Below, one piece after another: positions 15,500 to 24,009 of a stretch of 58,496 nt of DNA. Within the stretch, counting starts at the first letter, position 1. Each line of letters opens with the position of its first letter. Under the pieces are notes generated by a model. The model worked only from the letters and a program-made list of their open reading frames with translations, had not been told where the DNA came from and ran no database searches. This stretch comes from Clostridia bacterium (GTDB lineage: Bacteria > Bacillota > Clostridia > Oscillospirales > Acutalibacteraceae). The stretch is from the NCBI GenBank assembly GCA_017433225.1, contig JAFRHS010000023.1:1-58496 (forward strand), in the 5' to 3' direction. The translations under genes and the position numbers were made by a program.

Positions 15500-17881
15500 A
15501 TGAGATTGAACGAATTGGAAGTCGGAAAGACCGCGGTCGTCACCAGCGTAGGCGGCGAAGGCGCTCTCCGGCAGCATTTCCTCGATATGGGCATCCTGCC
15601 CGGCGCGCGCCTCAAGCTGGTCCGTTACGCGCCGATGGGGGACCCGATGGAACTGCGCATCCACAGCTATGAGCTGAGCCTCCGTCTGGCGGATGCCGCG
15701 AACATCGGGGTCGCCGTCTGTGCCGGCGACGATGAGGAAGCGTCCCCGGTCGGTGAACACTGGACCCCGGTCGAGCGGATCCGCGGCCACCATATCGAAC
15801 ACCCCGGCCTCGGCGAAGGCGGCAAGTACCACGACAGCGAGTCGGAGACGCCGCTGCCGGAGGGCGAGATCCTGACTTTTGCACTGGCCGGCAACCAGAA
15901 CTGTGGAAAAACGACACTGTTCAACCAGCTGACCGGTGCGAACCAGCACGTCGGGAACTTCCCCGGCGTCACGGTAGACCGGAAAGACGGCAAGATCAAA
16001 AAGCATCCGGAAACGCTTGTGACCGACCTTCCGGGCATCTACTCGATGTCGCCCTACACCAGCGAAGAAATCGTCACGAGACAGTTCATCCTGCGGGAAA
16101 AACCGAAGTGCATCATCAACATCGTCGACTGTACGAACATCGAGCGGAACCTGTACCTTACGATGCAGCTCCTCGAACTGGACACGCCTATGGTCGTCGC
16201 CCTGAACTTCCTCGACGAGGTCGTCGACAACGGCGGTGCGGTCCACCTCAATGAACTCGAAGCGGCACTCGGTGTCCCGGTCGTCGCCGTCAATGCGCTG
16301 ACCGGTGAAGGTGTCGACGAACTCGTGCGCCACGCCATCCATATCGCCCGCTATCAGGAGAAGCCGCCCCGCAGAGATTTCTGTGATGAGAACGACCACG
16401 GCGGCGCCGTGCACCGCGCCCTGCACGCGGCCATGCACCTGATCGAAGACCACGCGGCCGCAGCGGACATCCCGCTCCGTTTTGCCGCCCATAAACTCAT
16501 CGAAGGCGATCAGCGCGTCGAAGACGCCCTGGGCCTCGATCAGAATGAGAAAGAGACCATCGAGCACATCGTCGAACAGATGGAGAAGGAGAGAGGCCTC
16601 GACCGCTCCGCCGCCATCGCCGACATGCGCTTCGAATTCATCCGGAAAGTCTGCCGGGTCTCCGTCGTCAAACCGAAGGAGAGCAAAGAGTACAAGCGCA
16701 GCCAGAAGGTCGACAACGTCCTGACCGGCAAGTGGACGGCGCTCCCGTGTTTCATCGCGGTCATGGCCGTCGTATTCTGGCTGACCTTCAATGTCGTCGG
16801 ACCGTGGCTGCAGGATCTTCTGCAGCTGGGCATCGACAACCTCGCGGAACTCACGTCCCGGGCCATGCAGGCGGGGCACGTGTCTCCGGTCATCCAGTCG
16901 CTCATCATCGACGGTATCTTCAACGGGGTCGGGGCGGTCGTCAGTTTCCTGCCGATCATCTGTCTCCTGTTCTTCTTCCTGTCTGTCCTGGAAGATTCCG
17001 GCTACATGGCGCGCATCGCCTTCGTCATGGACCGTCCGCTCCGGCGGATCGGCCTCTCCGGGCGCTCCATCGTCCCCATGCTGATGGGCTTCGGCTGTAC
17101 CGTGCCCGGAGTCATGGCGGCCCGCACGCTGCCCTCGGAACGCGACCGGAAGATCACCATCCTCATGACCCCGTTCATGAGCTGCGGCGCGAAGATCCCG
17201 ATCTACGCCTTCTTCACGGCGGCGTTTTTCCCGGGAAAAGGCGCGATCGTCATGTTTGCCCTCTATTTTCTCGGAATCATCCTTGGCATCCTCTTTGCGT
17301 GGATCGCCCGGAAGACCGTCTACCGCGGAGACCCGGTACCGTTCGTCATGGAACTGCCGAACTACCGGATGCCGGGACCGCGCAACGTTGCCCGCCTCCT
17401 CTGGGAAAAGGCGAAGGACTTCCTGCAGAGAGCCTTTACGATCATCTTCCTTTGCACGATCATCATCTGGTTCCTTCAGACCTTCAGCTTCCACTTCAAT
17501 GCGGTGACCGATGAGCGGGAGAGCATGCTCGCAGCCATTGCCGGGTTCTTTGTCCCGGTGCTGGCGCCCCTCGGCTTCGGCGACTGGCGGATCGTCACGT
17601 CCCTCATCGCCGGCGTCCTCGCCAAAGAGAGCGTCGTCTCGACCATCTCCATGCTGTTCGGCAGCGCGGAAGGTCTCAGCGGTGTCCTGACGTCCCTCGG
17701 CGCGGCCAGCCTTCTGGTCTTCTGCCTCATCTACACGCCCTGCGCCGCCGCCATCGCGTCCATCCGCAGGGAACTCGGCGGAAAAACGGCGGCCGGAGTC
17801 GCCGTCTGGCAGTGTGCCTTCGCCTGGGTCATGTCCTTCCTGGTGGTCCTTGTGGGACGCCTTGTCGGACTGCCGCTTTAA
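15500..17881 (+). CDS. feoB: Fused FeoA-FeoB ferrous iron transporter
   Basis: This 793-residue protein imports Fe2+ across the cytoplasmic membrane. Residues 1-75 are a FeoA (SH3-like) domain, recognisable by LNELEVGKTAVVTSV, LRQHFLDMGILPGARLKL and the Glu/Arg turn that follows. A charged linker leads to the G domain: G1 GNQNCGKTT at 131-139, G2 NFPGVTVD, G3 DLPGIYSMSP, and NFLD in place of the usual NMxD at G4. The membrane part has the Gate motifs GFGCTVPGV and MSCGAKIPIY. The ATG at 15500 is preferred over 15488 because GATGAGGA sits 6 bases upstream. FeoA-FeoB fusions are known in Clostridia and Bacteroidetes. No obvious terminator follows, so readthrough into scfA is possible. Confidence 0.95.
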   Translation: MRLNELEVGKTAVVTSVGGEGALRQHFLDMGILPGARLKLVRYAPMGDPMELRIHSYELSLRLADAANIGVAVCAGDDEEASPVGEHWTPVERIRGHHIEHPGLGEGGKYHDSESETPLPEGEILTFALAGNQNCGKTTLFNQLTGANQHVGNFPGVTVDRKDGKIKKHPETLVTDLPGIYSMSPYTSEEIVTRQFILREKPKCIINIVDCTNIERNLYLTMQLLELDTPMVVALNFLDEVVDNGGAVHLNELEAALGVPVVAVNALTGEGVDELVRHAIHIARYQEKPPRRDFCDENDHGGAVHRALHAAMHLIEDHAAAADIPLRFAAHKLIEGDQRVEDALGLDQNEKETIEHIVEQMEKERGLDRSAAIADMRFEFIRKVCRVSVVKPKESKEYKRSQKVDNVLTGKWTALPCFIAVMAVVFWLTFNVVGPWLQDLLQLGIDNLAELTSRAMQAGHVSPVIQSLIIDGIFNGVGAVVSFLPIICLLFFFLSVLEDSGYMARIAFVMDRPLRRIGLSGRSIVPMLMGFGCTVPGVMAARTLPSERDRKITILMTPFMSCGAKIPIYAFFTAAFFPGKGAIVMFALYFLGIILGILFAWIARKTVYRGDPVPFVMELPNYRMPGPRNVARLLWEKAKDFLQRAFTIIFLCTIIIWFLQTFSFHFNAVTDERESMLAAIAGFFVPVLAPLGFGDWRIVTSLIAGVLAKESVVSTISMLFGSAEGLSGVLTSLGAASLLVFCLIYTPCAAAIASIRRELGGKTAAGVAVWQCAFAWVMSFLVVLVGRLVGLPL

Positions 17882-17882
17882 G

Positions 17883-17911
17883 TTGACGAAACGGCCAAAC
17901 TGTGGTAGATT
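17883..17911 (+). promoter_or_regulatory. Promoter of the SCIFF operon
   Basis: TTGACG, a 17-base spacer and TAGATT begin right after the feoB stop codon. The scfA ATG is 43 bases downstream behind AGAGGAG. Confidence 0.6.
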
Positions 17912-17954
17912 ATTTGCGACATAATTATTCTTTTCTATTAGAGGAGATCGAACC

Positions 17955-18095
17955 ATGAGCAGAATCAATACTCTCGAGACCAAGAACCTTTGCGAAAGCG
18001 CCAAGAACGGCGGCTGCGGCGAATGCCAGACGTCCTGCCAGAGCGCCTGCAAAACTTCCTGCGGCGTTGCCAACCAGCAGTGCGAGCAGAAGTAA
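17955..18095 (+). CDS. scfA: SCIFF ranthipeptide precursor with a seventh cysteine
   Basis: This 46-residue peptide ends in CGECQTSCQSACKTSCGVA followed by the NQQC tail, the hallmark of SCIFF (six cysteines in forty-five residues). It is the ribosomal precursor that the adjacent radical SAM enzyme cross-links through thioether bonds. Cysteines are at 13, 21, 24, 28, 32, 36 and 43, so Cys13 in the leader part is additional to the canonical six. Pairing with its maturase gene 88 bases downstream is the standard Clostridia arrangement. A good AGAGGAG site precedes the ATG. The biological role of SCIFF is still unclear; signalling and metabolic control have been proposed. Confidence 0.96.
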   Translation: MSRINTLETKNLCESAKNGGCGECQTSCQSACKTSCGVANQQCEQK

Positions 18096-18113
18096 GTTCT
18101 GAACCGACAAACC

Positions 18114-18146
18114 AAGCTGTGCCGCATCCCGGCGCAGCTTTTGTCT
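18114..18146 (+). terminator. Intercistronic terminator-like hairpin between scfA and scfB
   Basis: AAGCTGTGCCG (18114-18124) pairs with CGGCGCAGCTT (18130-18140) with one mismatch and a 5-base loop. It is followed by TTGTCTTGTC. The T-tract is broken, so termination is probably partial. This would give more peptide message than maturase message. Confidence 0.65.
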
Positions 18147-18183
18147 TGTCTGCACGTCATTCTGTAAACTGGAGGGAAGCAGA

Positions 18184-19671
18184 TTGCTTCATCAATATGA
18201 ACTGAACGGGTACCACATCGTACTCGATACCTGTTCGGGGTCGGTCCACTCGGTGGACGACGTCGCCTACGACATCATCGCGCTGTACCCGGACCACACG
18301 GAGGAGGAGATCGTCTCCGCCATGATGGAGAAGTACGGGGAACGCGAGGATGTCAACGAGGACGAGATCCTCGAGTGCATCGGCGATGTACGCTACCTCG
18401 AAGATCACCAGAAGCTCTACACCCCGGACACCTATGAACCCCTCGCCGGCGAGTTCAAAAAACGCAGCGGTGACGTCATCAAGGCCCTGTGCCTCCACGT
18501 CTCCCACACCTGCAACCTCAACTGCGAATACTGTTTCGCGAGCCAGGGCAAGTACCACGGCGACCGGGCCATCATGAGCTTTGAAGTGGCCAAACAGGCG
18601 ATGGACTTCCTCGTGGCACATTCCGGGACACGGAGGAACCTCGAAGTCGACTTCTTCGGCGGCGAGCCCCTCATGAACTGGGACGTCGTCAAACAGACCG
18701 TCGACTACTGCCGGTCCATCGAGAAGGAGGCGGGGAAGAACTTCCGCTTCACGGTCACGACGAACGGCATGCTCATCGACGACGACATCATCGACTACTG
18801 CAACAAAGAGATGTCAAACGTGGTCCTGAGCCTCGACGGACGCAAAGAGGTCCACGACCGCACCCGCGTCGACTATGCCGGCAACGGCAGCTGGGAGCGG
18901 ATCGTCCCGAAATTCAAAAAACTGGTGGAGGCCCGCGGCGGGAAGAACTACTACATGCGCGGCACCTTCACTCATCTCAATACCGACTTCACGAACGACA
19001 TCTTCACAATGGCGGACCTCGGGTTCCGGGAACTCTCCATGGAACCGGTCGTCTGCAAGCCCGGCGACCCGCTGGCGCTGACCGAAGACGATCTGCCGGT
19101 CCTGAAAGAGGAGTATGAGCTCCTCGCGAAGGAGATGCTCCGGAGAGAAGAGACCGGAGACGGCTTCACGTTCTACCACTACATGATCGACCTGACCTCC
19201 GGCCCCTGCATCTACAAGCGCATCTCCGGATGCGGCTCGGGGACCGAGTACATGGCGGTCACCCCCTGGGGCGACCTGTACCCCTGCCATCAGTTCGTCG
19301 GGGAAGAAGAGTACAAACTCGGTGACATCTGGAACGGCGTCACGGAGAAGGAGAAGCAGGACGAGTTCCGGTACTGCAACGCCTATGCCCGCCCCGACTG
19401 CGCGGACTGCTGGGCGAAGCTCTACTGCTCCGGCGGCTGCGCTGCGAACGCGTACCACGCGACCGGCGATGTCAAAGGCATCTACGAATACGGTTGTGAA
19501 CTCTTCCGTAAACGCATCGAATGTGCCATCATGATCCAGGTGGCCCACGCGGAGCACCCGGACCTTTATAAACCCCACCGTGTCGGCGGGGATAAGGCAG
19601 TCACGCTCGGCGGCCGTCTCGCAGAGGTCCCGGACGACGAAGACTGCAGCACCTGTGACGGCTGCGACTGA
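18184..19671 (+). CDS. scfB: Radical SAM SCIFF maturase (thioether-forming, SPASM domain)
   Basis: This 495-residue enzyme installs thioether cross-links between Cys and other residues of the SCIFF peptide. An N-terminal RiPP-recognition part (YELNGYHIVLDTCSGSVHSV) precedes the radical SAM motif CNLNCEYC (Cys110, Cys114, Cys117), the FFGGEPLMNW stretch and SLDG. The C-terminal SPASM/Twitch region carries further cluster ligands in ISGCGSGTEYM, DLYPCHQF, and CADCWAKLYCSGGCAANA. The end is unusual in being Cys-rich (CSTCDGCD). The start is TTG at 18184, supported by GGAGGG eight bases upstream. It follows scfA and precedes a flavoprotein gene by 18 bases. Confidence 0.96.
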   Translation: MLHQYELNGYHIVLDTCSGSVHSVDDVAYDIIALYPDHTEEEIVSAMMEKYGEREDVNEDEILECIGDVRYLEDHQKLYTPDTYEPLAGEFKKRSGDVIKALCLHVSHTCNLNCEYCFASQGKYHGDRAIMSFEVAKQAMDFLVAHSGTRRNLEVDFFGGEPLMNWDVVKQTVDYCRSIEKEAGKNFRFTVTTNGMLIDDDIIDYCNKEMSNVVLSLDGRKEVHDRTRVDYAGNGSWERIVPKFKKLVEARGGKNYYMRGTFTHLNTDFTNDIFTMADLGFRELSMEPVVCKPGDPLALTEDDLPVLKEEYELLAKEMLRREETGDGFTFYHYMIDLTSGPCIYKRISGCGSGTEYMAVTPWGDLYPCHQFVGEEEYKLGDIWNGVTEKEKQDEFRYCNAYARPDCADCWAKLYCSGGCAANAYHATGDVKGIYEYGCELFRKRIECAIMIQVAHAEHPDLYKPHRVGGDKAVTLGGRLAEVPDDEDCSTCDGCD

Positions 19672-19689
19672 TCTACTGGAGGGATGAAC

Positions 19690-21060
19690 ATGAATTACGA
19701 TATCATCATCATCGGCGCGGGCCCCGGCGGCATCTTTTCCGCCTATGAGCTGACCCGAAAAGCGACCGGTCTCAAGATCGCCGTCTTCGAGGAAGGCCAT
19801 GAACTCTCGAAGCGCCACTGTCCCATCGACGGTAAAACGGTGAAAAGCTGTATCCACTGTCCCACCTGCGACATCATGAACGGCTTCGGCGGGGCGGGCG
19901 CTTTCTCGGACGGCAAATACAACATCACGAACGACTTCGGCGGCACGCTCTACGAGCACATCGGCCGGGAGACCGCCATCGAACTCATGGAGTATGTCGA
20001 CGACATCAACTGCGAGTACGGCGGAGCGGGCACGAAGATGTACTCCACCGCCGGGACCGAGTTCAAGAAAAAGTGCATGCAGAACGGCCTGACCCTGCTC
20101 GACGCGTCGGTCCGCCATCTCGGCACCGACATCAATTATATCGTCCTCGAGCACCTCTATGAGGAGCTGAAGGACAGGGTGGACTTCTTCTTCAACACTC
20201 CGGTGGAACGGGTGGAAAAGCTGGAAGACGGCTACCGCATCCACACCGCTGAGGCGATGTACGACACGGAGATCTGTATCATCTCGGTCGGACGGAGCGG
20301 ATCCCACTGGATGGAGACGGTCTGTTCCGAACTTGACATCCCGACCATGTCGAACCGTGTGGACCTCGGCGTCCGCGTGGAAGTGCCGGCCCCCATTTTC
20401 GAGCACATCACCGATGAGCTCTACGAGGGCAAGATCGTCTACCGCACGGAGAAGTTCGAAGACAATGTGCGGACCTTCTGTATGAACCCGCACGGCATCG
20501 TCGTCAACGAGAACACCAACGGCATCGTCACGGTCAACGGCCACAGCTTTGAAGATGAGGGCAAGAAGACCGACAACACGAACTTCGCGCTGCTGGTCTC
20601 CAAGCATTTTTCGGAGCCCTTCAAAGACTCCAACGGCTACGGTGAGTCCATCGCCCGCCTGTCCAACATGCTGGGCGGAGGCGTCATCGTCCAGCGTTTC
20701 GGTGACCTCGAGCGGGGAAGACGGAGCACGGTGGACCGGATGAAGGAGAGCCGTACCGTCCCGACCTTGAAAGCGACGCCCGGCGACCTGTCTCTGGTCC
20801 TGCCGAAGCGGATCCTCGACGGCATCATCGAGATGATCTACGCCCTCGACAAGATCGCGCCCGGCATGGCCAACGACGACACGCTCCTCTACGGGGTCGA
20901 AGTCAAGTTCTACAACATGGAAGTGGAGCTCGACGAGAACCTCGAGACCTGCCATAAAAACCTCTTCGTCATCGGCGACGGAAGCGGCGTCACGCATTCC
21001 CTGTCCCATGCCTCGGCGAGCGGTGTCTACGTGGCGAGACATATTCTTCAAAATGAATAA
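19690..21060 (+). CDS. NAD(P)/FAD-dependent oxidoreductase
   Basis: This 456-residue flavoprotein opens with the FAD dinucleotide-binding motif IIIIGAGPGGIFSAYEL. It closes with NLFVIGDGSGVTHSLSHASASG, the second FAD contact. A Cys-rich segment (KSCIHCPTCDIMNGFGGAG, near residues 55-75) follows the N-terminal Rossmann unit. It belongs to the COG2509-like group of uncharacterised dehydrogenases. The ATG at 19690 is preferred over 19684 because the GGAGGG site abuts the earlier one. It is the last gene of the SCIFF transcription unit, so a link to peptide redox chemistry is possible, but no direct evidence is visible. Confidence 0.85.
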   Translation: MNYDIIIIGAGPGGIFSAYELTRKATGLKIAVFEEGHELSKRHCPIDGKTVKSCIHCPTCDIMNGFGGAGAFSDGKYNITNDFGGTLYEHIGRETAIELMEYVDDINCEYGGAGTKMYSTAGTEFKKKCMQNGLTLLDASVRHLGTDINYIVLEHLYEELKDRVDFFFNTPVERVEKLEDGYRIHTAEAMYDTEICIISVGRSGSHWMETVCSELDIPTMSNRVDLGVRVEVPAPIFEHITDELYEGKIVYRTEKFEDNVRTFCMNPHGIVVNENTNGIVTVNGHSFEDEGKKTDNTNFALLVSKHFSEPFKDSNGYGESIARLSNMLGGGVIVQRFGDLERGRRSTVDRMKESRTVPTLKATPGDLSLVLPKRILDGIIEMIYALDKIAPGMANDDTLLYGVEVKFYNMEVELDENLETCHKNLFVIGDGSGVTHSLSHASASGVYVARHILQNE

Positions 21061-21067
21061 ATCGCCC

Positions 21068-21096
21068 TTGACAGAGGCGCGGTTTTTCAGTACATT
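21068..21096 (+). promoter_or_regulatory. Promoter of the Mn2+-riboswitch operon
   Basis: A perfect TTGACA (21068-21073), a 17-base spacer and TACATT (21091-21096) lie just upstream of the riboswitch. Confidence 0.75.
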
Positions 21097-21106
21097 AGTT
21101 GTGCAA

Positions 21107-21206
21107 AGTAATAGGGAGTAGCTTGCAGGGCCCCGGCTCTGTGACATGCTTTCGTCAGTACGGGAACCATTCCCCGGATCATGTCGTAAGAAGCGAGACT
21201 TTTACT
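21107..21206 (+). ncRNA. yybP-ykoY manganese riboswitch
   Basis: The leader shows the conserved parts of the yybP-ykoY aptamer in order. They are AGGGAGTAGC (21113-21122), a stem GACATG/CATGTC enclosing TTCGTCAGTACGGG and CCCCGGA, and GCGAGACTTTT (21193-21203). The outer helix closes with AGTAA near 21107 and TTACT at 21202-21206. In the known Mn2+-binding structure the GUAGC and GCAAGA-type loops form the metal site between two helical legs, and both are present. The expression platform between 21207 and the ATG at 21274 contains GCAGG/CCTGC pairing but no clear terminator, so control of translation is the likelier mode. Confidence 0.9.
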
Positions 21207-21273
21207 GTAGAACGCAGGGAAATTGCGTCCTGCAGTGAGAGTCTCTTTCTGCTTTAGAGGAAAAGGAAGGATT

Positions 21274-22965
21274 ATGAGTATTACTTTTGTCGTGAGCGCG
21301 ATCCTCACACTCCTTGCCGGTATCGGTATCTTTCTGATCGCCTGCTCCATGATGAGCTCCAACCTGGAAGCCGTCAGCAGTAGCAAACTTCGTGCACTGT
21401 TCGCAAAGATGTCCGGCAGTAAATGGCTCGGCGTCGGGATCGGTGCGGTCGCGACCGCAGCCATCCAGAGTTCCGGTGCCACCACCGTCATGACGATCGG
21501 TTTCGTCAACGCCGGTATCATGTCGCTGGTCCAGGCTGCCACCATCATCTTCGGTGCCAACATCGGTACGACCATCACCGGTCAGATCGTTGCCCTCGGT
21601 ATGTTCGGCGGCGACTCCATCTCGACTACCGTCCTGTTCTCCGCCATGGCGGGCATCGGCGCTTTCATCATGACCTTCGCCAAGAAGGACGTGGTCAAGA
21701 AGGTCGGCGGCATCCTCGCCGGTTTCGGTATGCTGTTCGTCGGTCTTTCCATGATGAGCAGTTCCATGGAGAGCTTTGCGGAACTCGATGCGGTCAAGAT
21801 GTTCCTTGCGGGCATCAAGAACCCGCTGCTTCTGGTCCTGATCGGCGCCCTTCTGACCGCCATCATCCAGAGCTCTTCCGTCATGACGTCCGTCGCCATC
21901 ACCATGCTGTTCGTCGGACTCATCTCGCTCGACCAGGGCATCTACCTGACCATGGGTTCCAACATCGGTTCCTGCGTGGTCGCCATCATTGCCGGTATGA
22001 CGTCCGGCACGAACGCGAAGCGGACCGCTCTCATCCATCTGCTCTTCAACACGGGCGGCGTCATCGTCTTCCTCGTCATCGGTCTGCTCCTCGGCCTGGT
22101 CCCTGGCCGCGACCTCGACTTCGGTTCCATCTTCGGAACGCTGTTCCCGAACGCGCCTCAGACCCAGCTCGCCATGTTCCACACCTTCTTCAACTGCCTG
22201 GCCGTACTCCTGTTCATCCCGTTCACGGAGAAACTCGTCCAGCTGGTCGAACGCATCATTCCGGAACACGTCGCTGCCGAAGAAGCGGAGAAGAAAGATA
22301 CGGCACGGCTCTACTATGTGGATGAGCACATGCTCGCGACTCCGCCTCTTGCAGTCCAGCAGGTGAAGAAGGAGATCATGAACATGGCCGACATTGCCAT
22401 GCGGAACTTCTCCGATTCGCTCTACCGACTGCGGCATCCGGACGCTCTCGATATGGATCAGTTCCGGGCCAATGAAGACGAGCTCAACTTCCTCAACAAG
22501 AAACTGACGCATTTCCTCGTCAAACTGTTTGACCAGAACCTCAGCGTCAAAGATAAACGCTATATCTCGACCGCGTTCCACACCCTGACCGACCTCGAAC
22601 GTGTCGGTGACTACGCAAAGAACGTCATCGAATACGGAGACCTGATCCAGGCGACGGACGGCAACCTTTCCGAAGCCGCGATCACGGAAGTCCGCAATCT
22701 CCAGGAACTGCTCGAAAAACTCTACGATGCCACGGTCCGCGCCTATGTCATGCGCAACCTGGCGGCGTTCGAAGAAGCCAAAGAATACGAGCAGGAGATG
22801 GACGATATGACGGAACTGTATAAAAAGAACCACATCGACCGGCTCAACGAAGACATCTGCGACCCCGAAGTCGGCGCCAACTACCTCACATTCCTCTCCA
22901 ATGTCGAACGTGTTGCCGACCACTACTACAATGTGGCAGAATCCATCAAGGAGGTCCTTCGCTGA
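21274..22965 (+). CDS. Na/Pi cotransporter family protein with PhoU-like domain
   Basis: This 563-residue membrane protein has the two repeated Na/Pi-cotransport units. The paired QSSGATTVMTIGFVNAG and QSSSVMTSVAITMLF segments are the QSS motifs of the NptA/PiT-unrelated SLC34-like fold. After about eight helices a cytosolic C-terminal part (residues about 355-560) has the long helices of PhoU. The family is annotated as Na+:phosphate symport, but several bacterial members have other or unknown substrates. The start at 21274 follows AAAAGGAAGG; an earlier in-frame start lacks one. It is the first gene under the yybP-ykoY riboswitch and is followed by a Ca2+/Na+-type antiporter, so a role tied to Mn2+ stress is likely. 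Confidence 0.92.
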   Translation: MSITFVVSAILTLLAGIGIFLIACSMMSSNLEAVSSSKLRALFAKMSGSKWLGVGIGAVATAAIQSSGATTVMTIGFVNAGIMSLVQAATIIFGANIGTTITGQIVALGMFGGDSISTTVLFSAMAGIGAFIMTFAKKDVVKKVGGILAGFGMLFVGLSMMSSSMESFAELDAVKMFLAGIKNPLLLVLIGALLTAIIQSSSVMTSVAITMLFVGLISLDQGIYLTMGSNIGSCVVAIIAGMTSGTNAKRTALIHLLFNTGGVIVFLVIGLLLGLVPGRDLDFGSIFGTLFPNAPQTQLAMFHTFFNCLAVLLFIPFTEKLVQLVERIIPEHVAAEEAEKKDTARLYYVDEHMLATPPLAVQQVKKEIMNMADIAMRNFSDSLYRLRHPDALDMDQFRANEDELNFLNKKLTHFLVKLFDQNLSVKDKRYISTAFHTLTDLERVGDYAKNVIEYGDLIQATDGNLSEAAITEVRNLQELLEKLYDATVRAYVMRNLAAFEEAKEYEQEMDDMTELYKKNHIDRLNEDICDPEVGANYLTFLSNVERVADHYYNVAESIKEVLR

Positions 22966-23002
22966 CCGCCCATTGAAATAACTGGAAAAGAAGGAAAGAA
23001 GA

Positions 23003-23986
23003 ATGAAGATCCTCCTCGATGTCGTCATCCTGATCGCGGGCTTTATCGCCCTCATCAAAGGTGCCGACTGGTTCGTGGACGGCGCGGCCGCCCTTGCCAA
23101 GAAACTCAAAGTGCCCGGCCTCATCATCGGCCTTACCGTTGTGGCGATGGGCACCAGTGCTCCGGAACTTGCCGTCAGTACGTCGGCTGCCATCCAGGGC
23201 GCCAATGAGATCGCCGTCAGCAATGTCGTCGGTTCCAACCTGTTCAATACGCTGATGGTCCTCGGCATCTGCGCGCTCATCCATCCGCTCCCCGTCGGGG
23301 ACAGCGTCCTGAAGCGCGACTTCCCGGTGAATCTCGGGGTCACGTTCCTGCTGCTCATCGGCTCCTGCTATGTGCTCCTCGTGAACGGCGGGCTTCTGAA
23401 CTACGCCATGTCCGACAATGTCGGCCTCGTGTCCCGCTGGCTCGGCATCGTCCTGCTGATCATCTTTGTCTGCTATATCGTGTACCTGATCCACGACGCA
23501 AGAAAGAACCCCGCGAAAACGGAAGAAGAGTATGAGGATATGCCCGGATGGAAGTGTTTCCTGCTGATCATCATCGGCATCGCTCTCATCGTCGCCGGCG
23601 GGGAAGCCGTTGTCTATGGTGCCAAGAATATCGCGCTGGCTGCCGGCATGACCGAGACACTGGTCGGCCTCACCATCGTTGCCCTCGGCACGTCTCTGCC
23701 GGAACTGGTCACGTCCATCGTGGCGGCCCGGAAAGGGGAGACCGGTATGGCGGTCGGCAACGTGGTCGGTTCGAACATCTTCAATGTCCTGCTGATCCTC
23801 GGCGTCTCTTCGGCGATCCACCCCATCGCGGTCAACGCCGCCTCCGTCTGGGATCTGTACATCCTCATCGGCATCGGCATCCTGACCTATGTCTTCGGTC
23901 TCACGAAGAAAGCCATCAAACGTCCGGAAGGCGCCGTCATGGTCCTTCTGTACTTCGCCGCCATGGCCTTTGCCATCGTCCGGTAA
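23003..23986 (+). CDS. Calcium/sodium antiporter (YrbG-like, CaCA family)
   Basis: This 327-residue membrane protein has the two inverted alpha repeats of cation/Ca2+ exchangers: [10 protein letters not shown] with [10 protein letters not shown] in the first half, and [10 protein letters not shown] with [10 protein letters not shown] in the second. The Glu of each PEL motif and the Asn/Ser pairs line the cation sites. It should extrude a divalent cation in exchange for Na+. YrbG-like exchangers are among the known targets of yybP-ykoY riboswitches, so Mn2+ may be a physiological substrate. It lies 37 bases behind the Na/Pi-type gene with an AAGGAAAG site. Confidence 0.94.
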   Translation: MKILLDVVILIAGFIALIKGADWFVDGAAALAKKLKVPGLIIGLTVVAMGTSAPELAVSTSAAIQGANEIAVSNVVGSNLFNTLMVLGICALIHPLPVGDSVLKRDFPVNLGVTFLLLIGSCYVLLVNGGLLNYAMSDNVGLVSRWLGIVLLIIFVCYIVYLIHDARKNPAKTEEEYEDMPGWKCFLLIIIGIALIVAGGEAVVYGAKNIALAAGMTETLVGLTIVALGTSLPELVTSIVAARKGETGMAVGNVVGSNIFNVLLILGVSSAIHPIAVNAASVWDLYILIGIGILTYVFGLTKKAIKRPEGAVMVLLYFAAMAFAIVR

Positions 23987-24009
23987 CCAATAAAGGAGTG
24001 TGTGCTCCG

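Noticed and set aside
15476-18160. 894-codon open frame opposite feoAB
   Set aside because: It is a GC-driven shadow of the feoAB reading frame, with arginine- and aspartate-rich low-complexity translation. It also runs across the scfA gene.
18814-21147. 777-codon open frame opposite the SCIFF maturase and flavoprotein genes
   Set aside because: It spans two real genes on the other strand and has the biased composition of an antisense frame.
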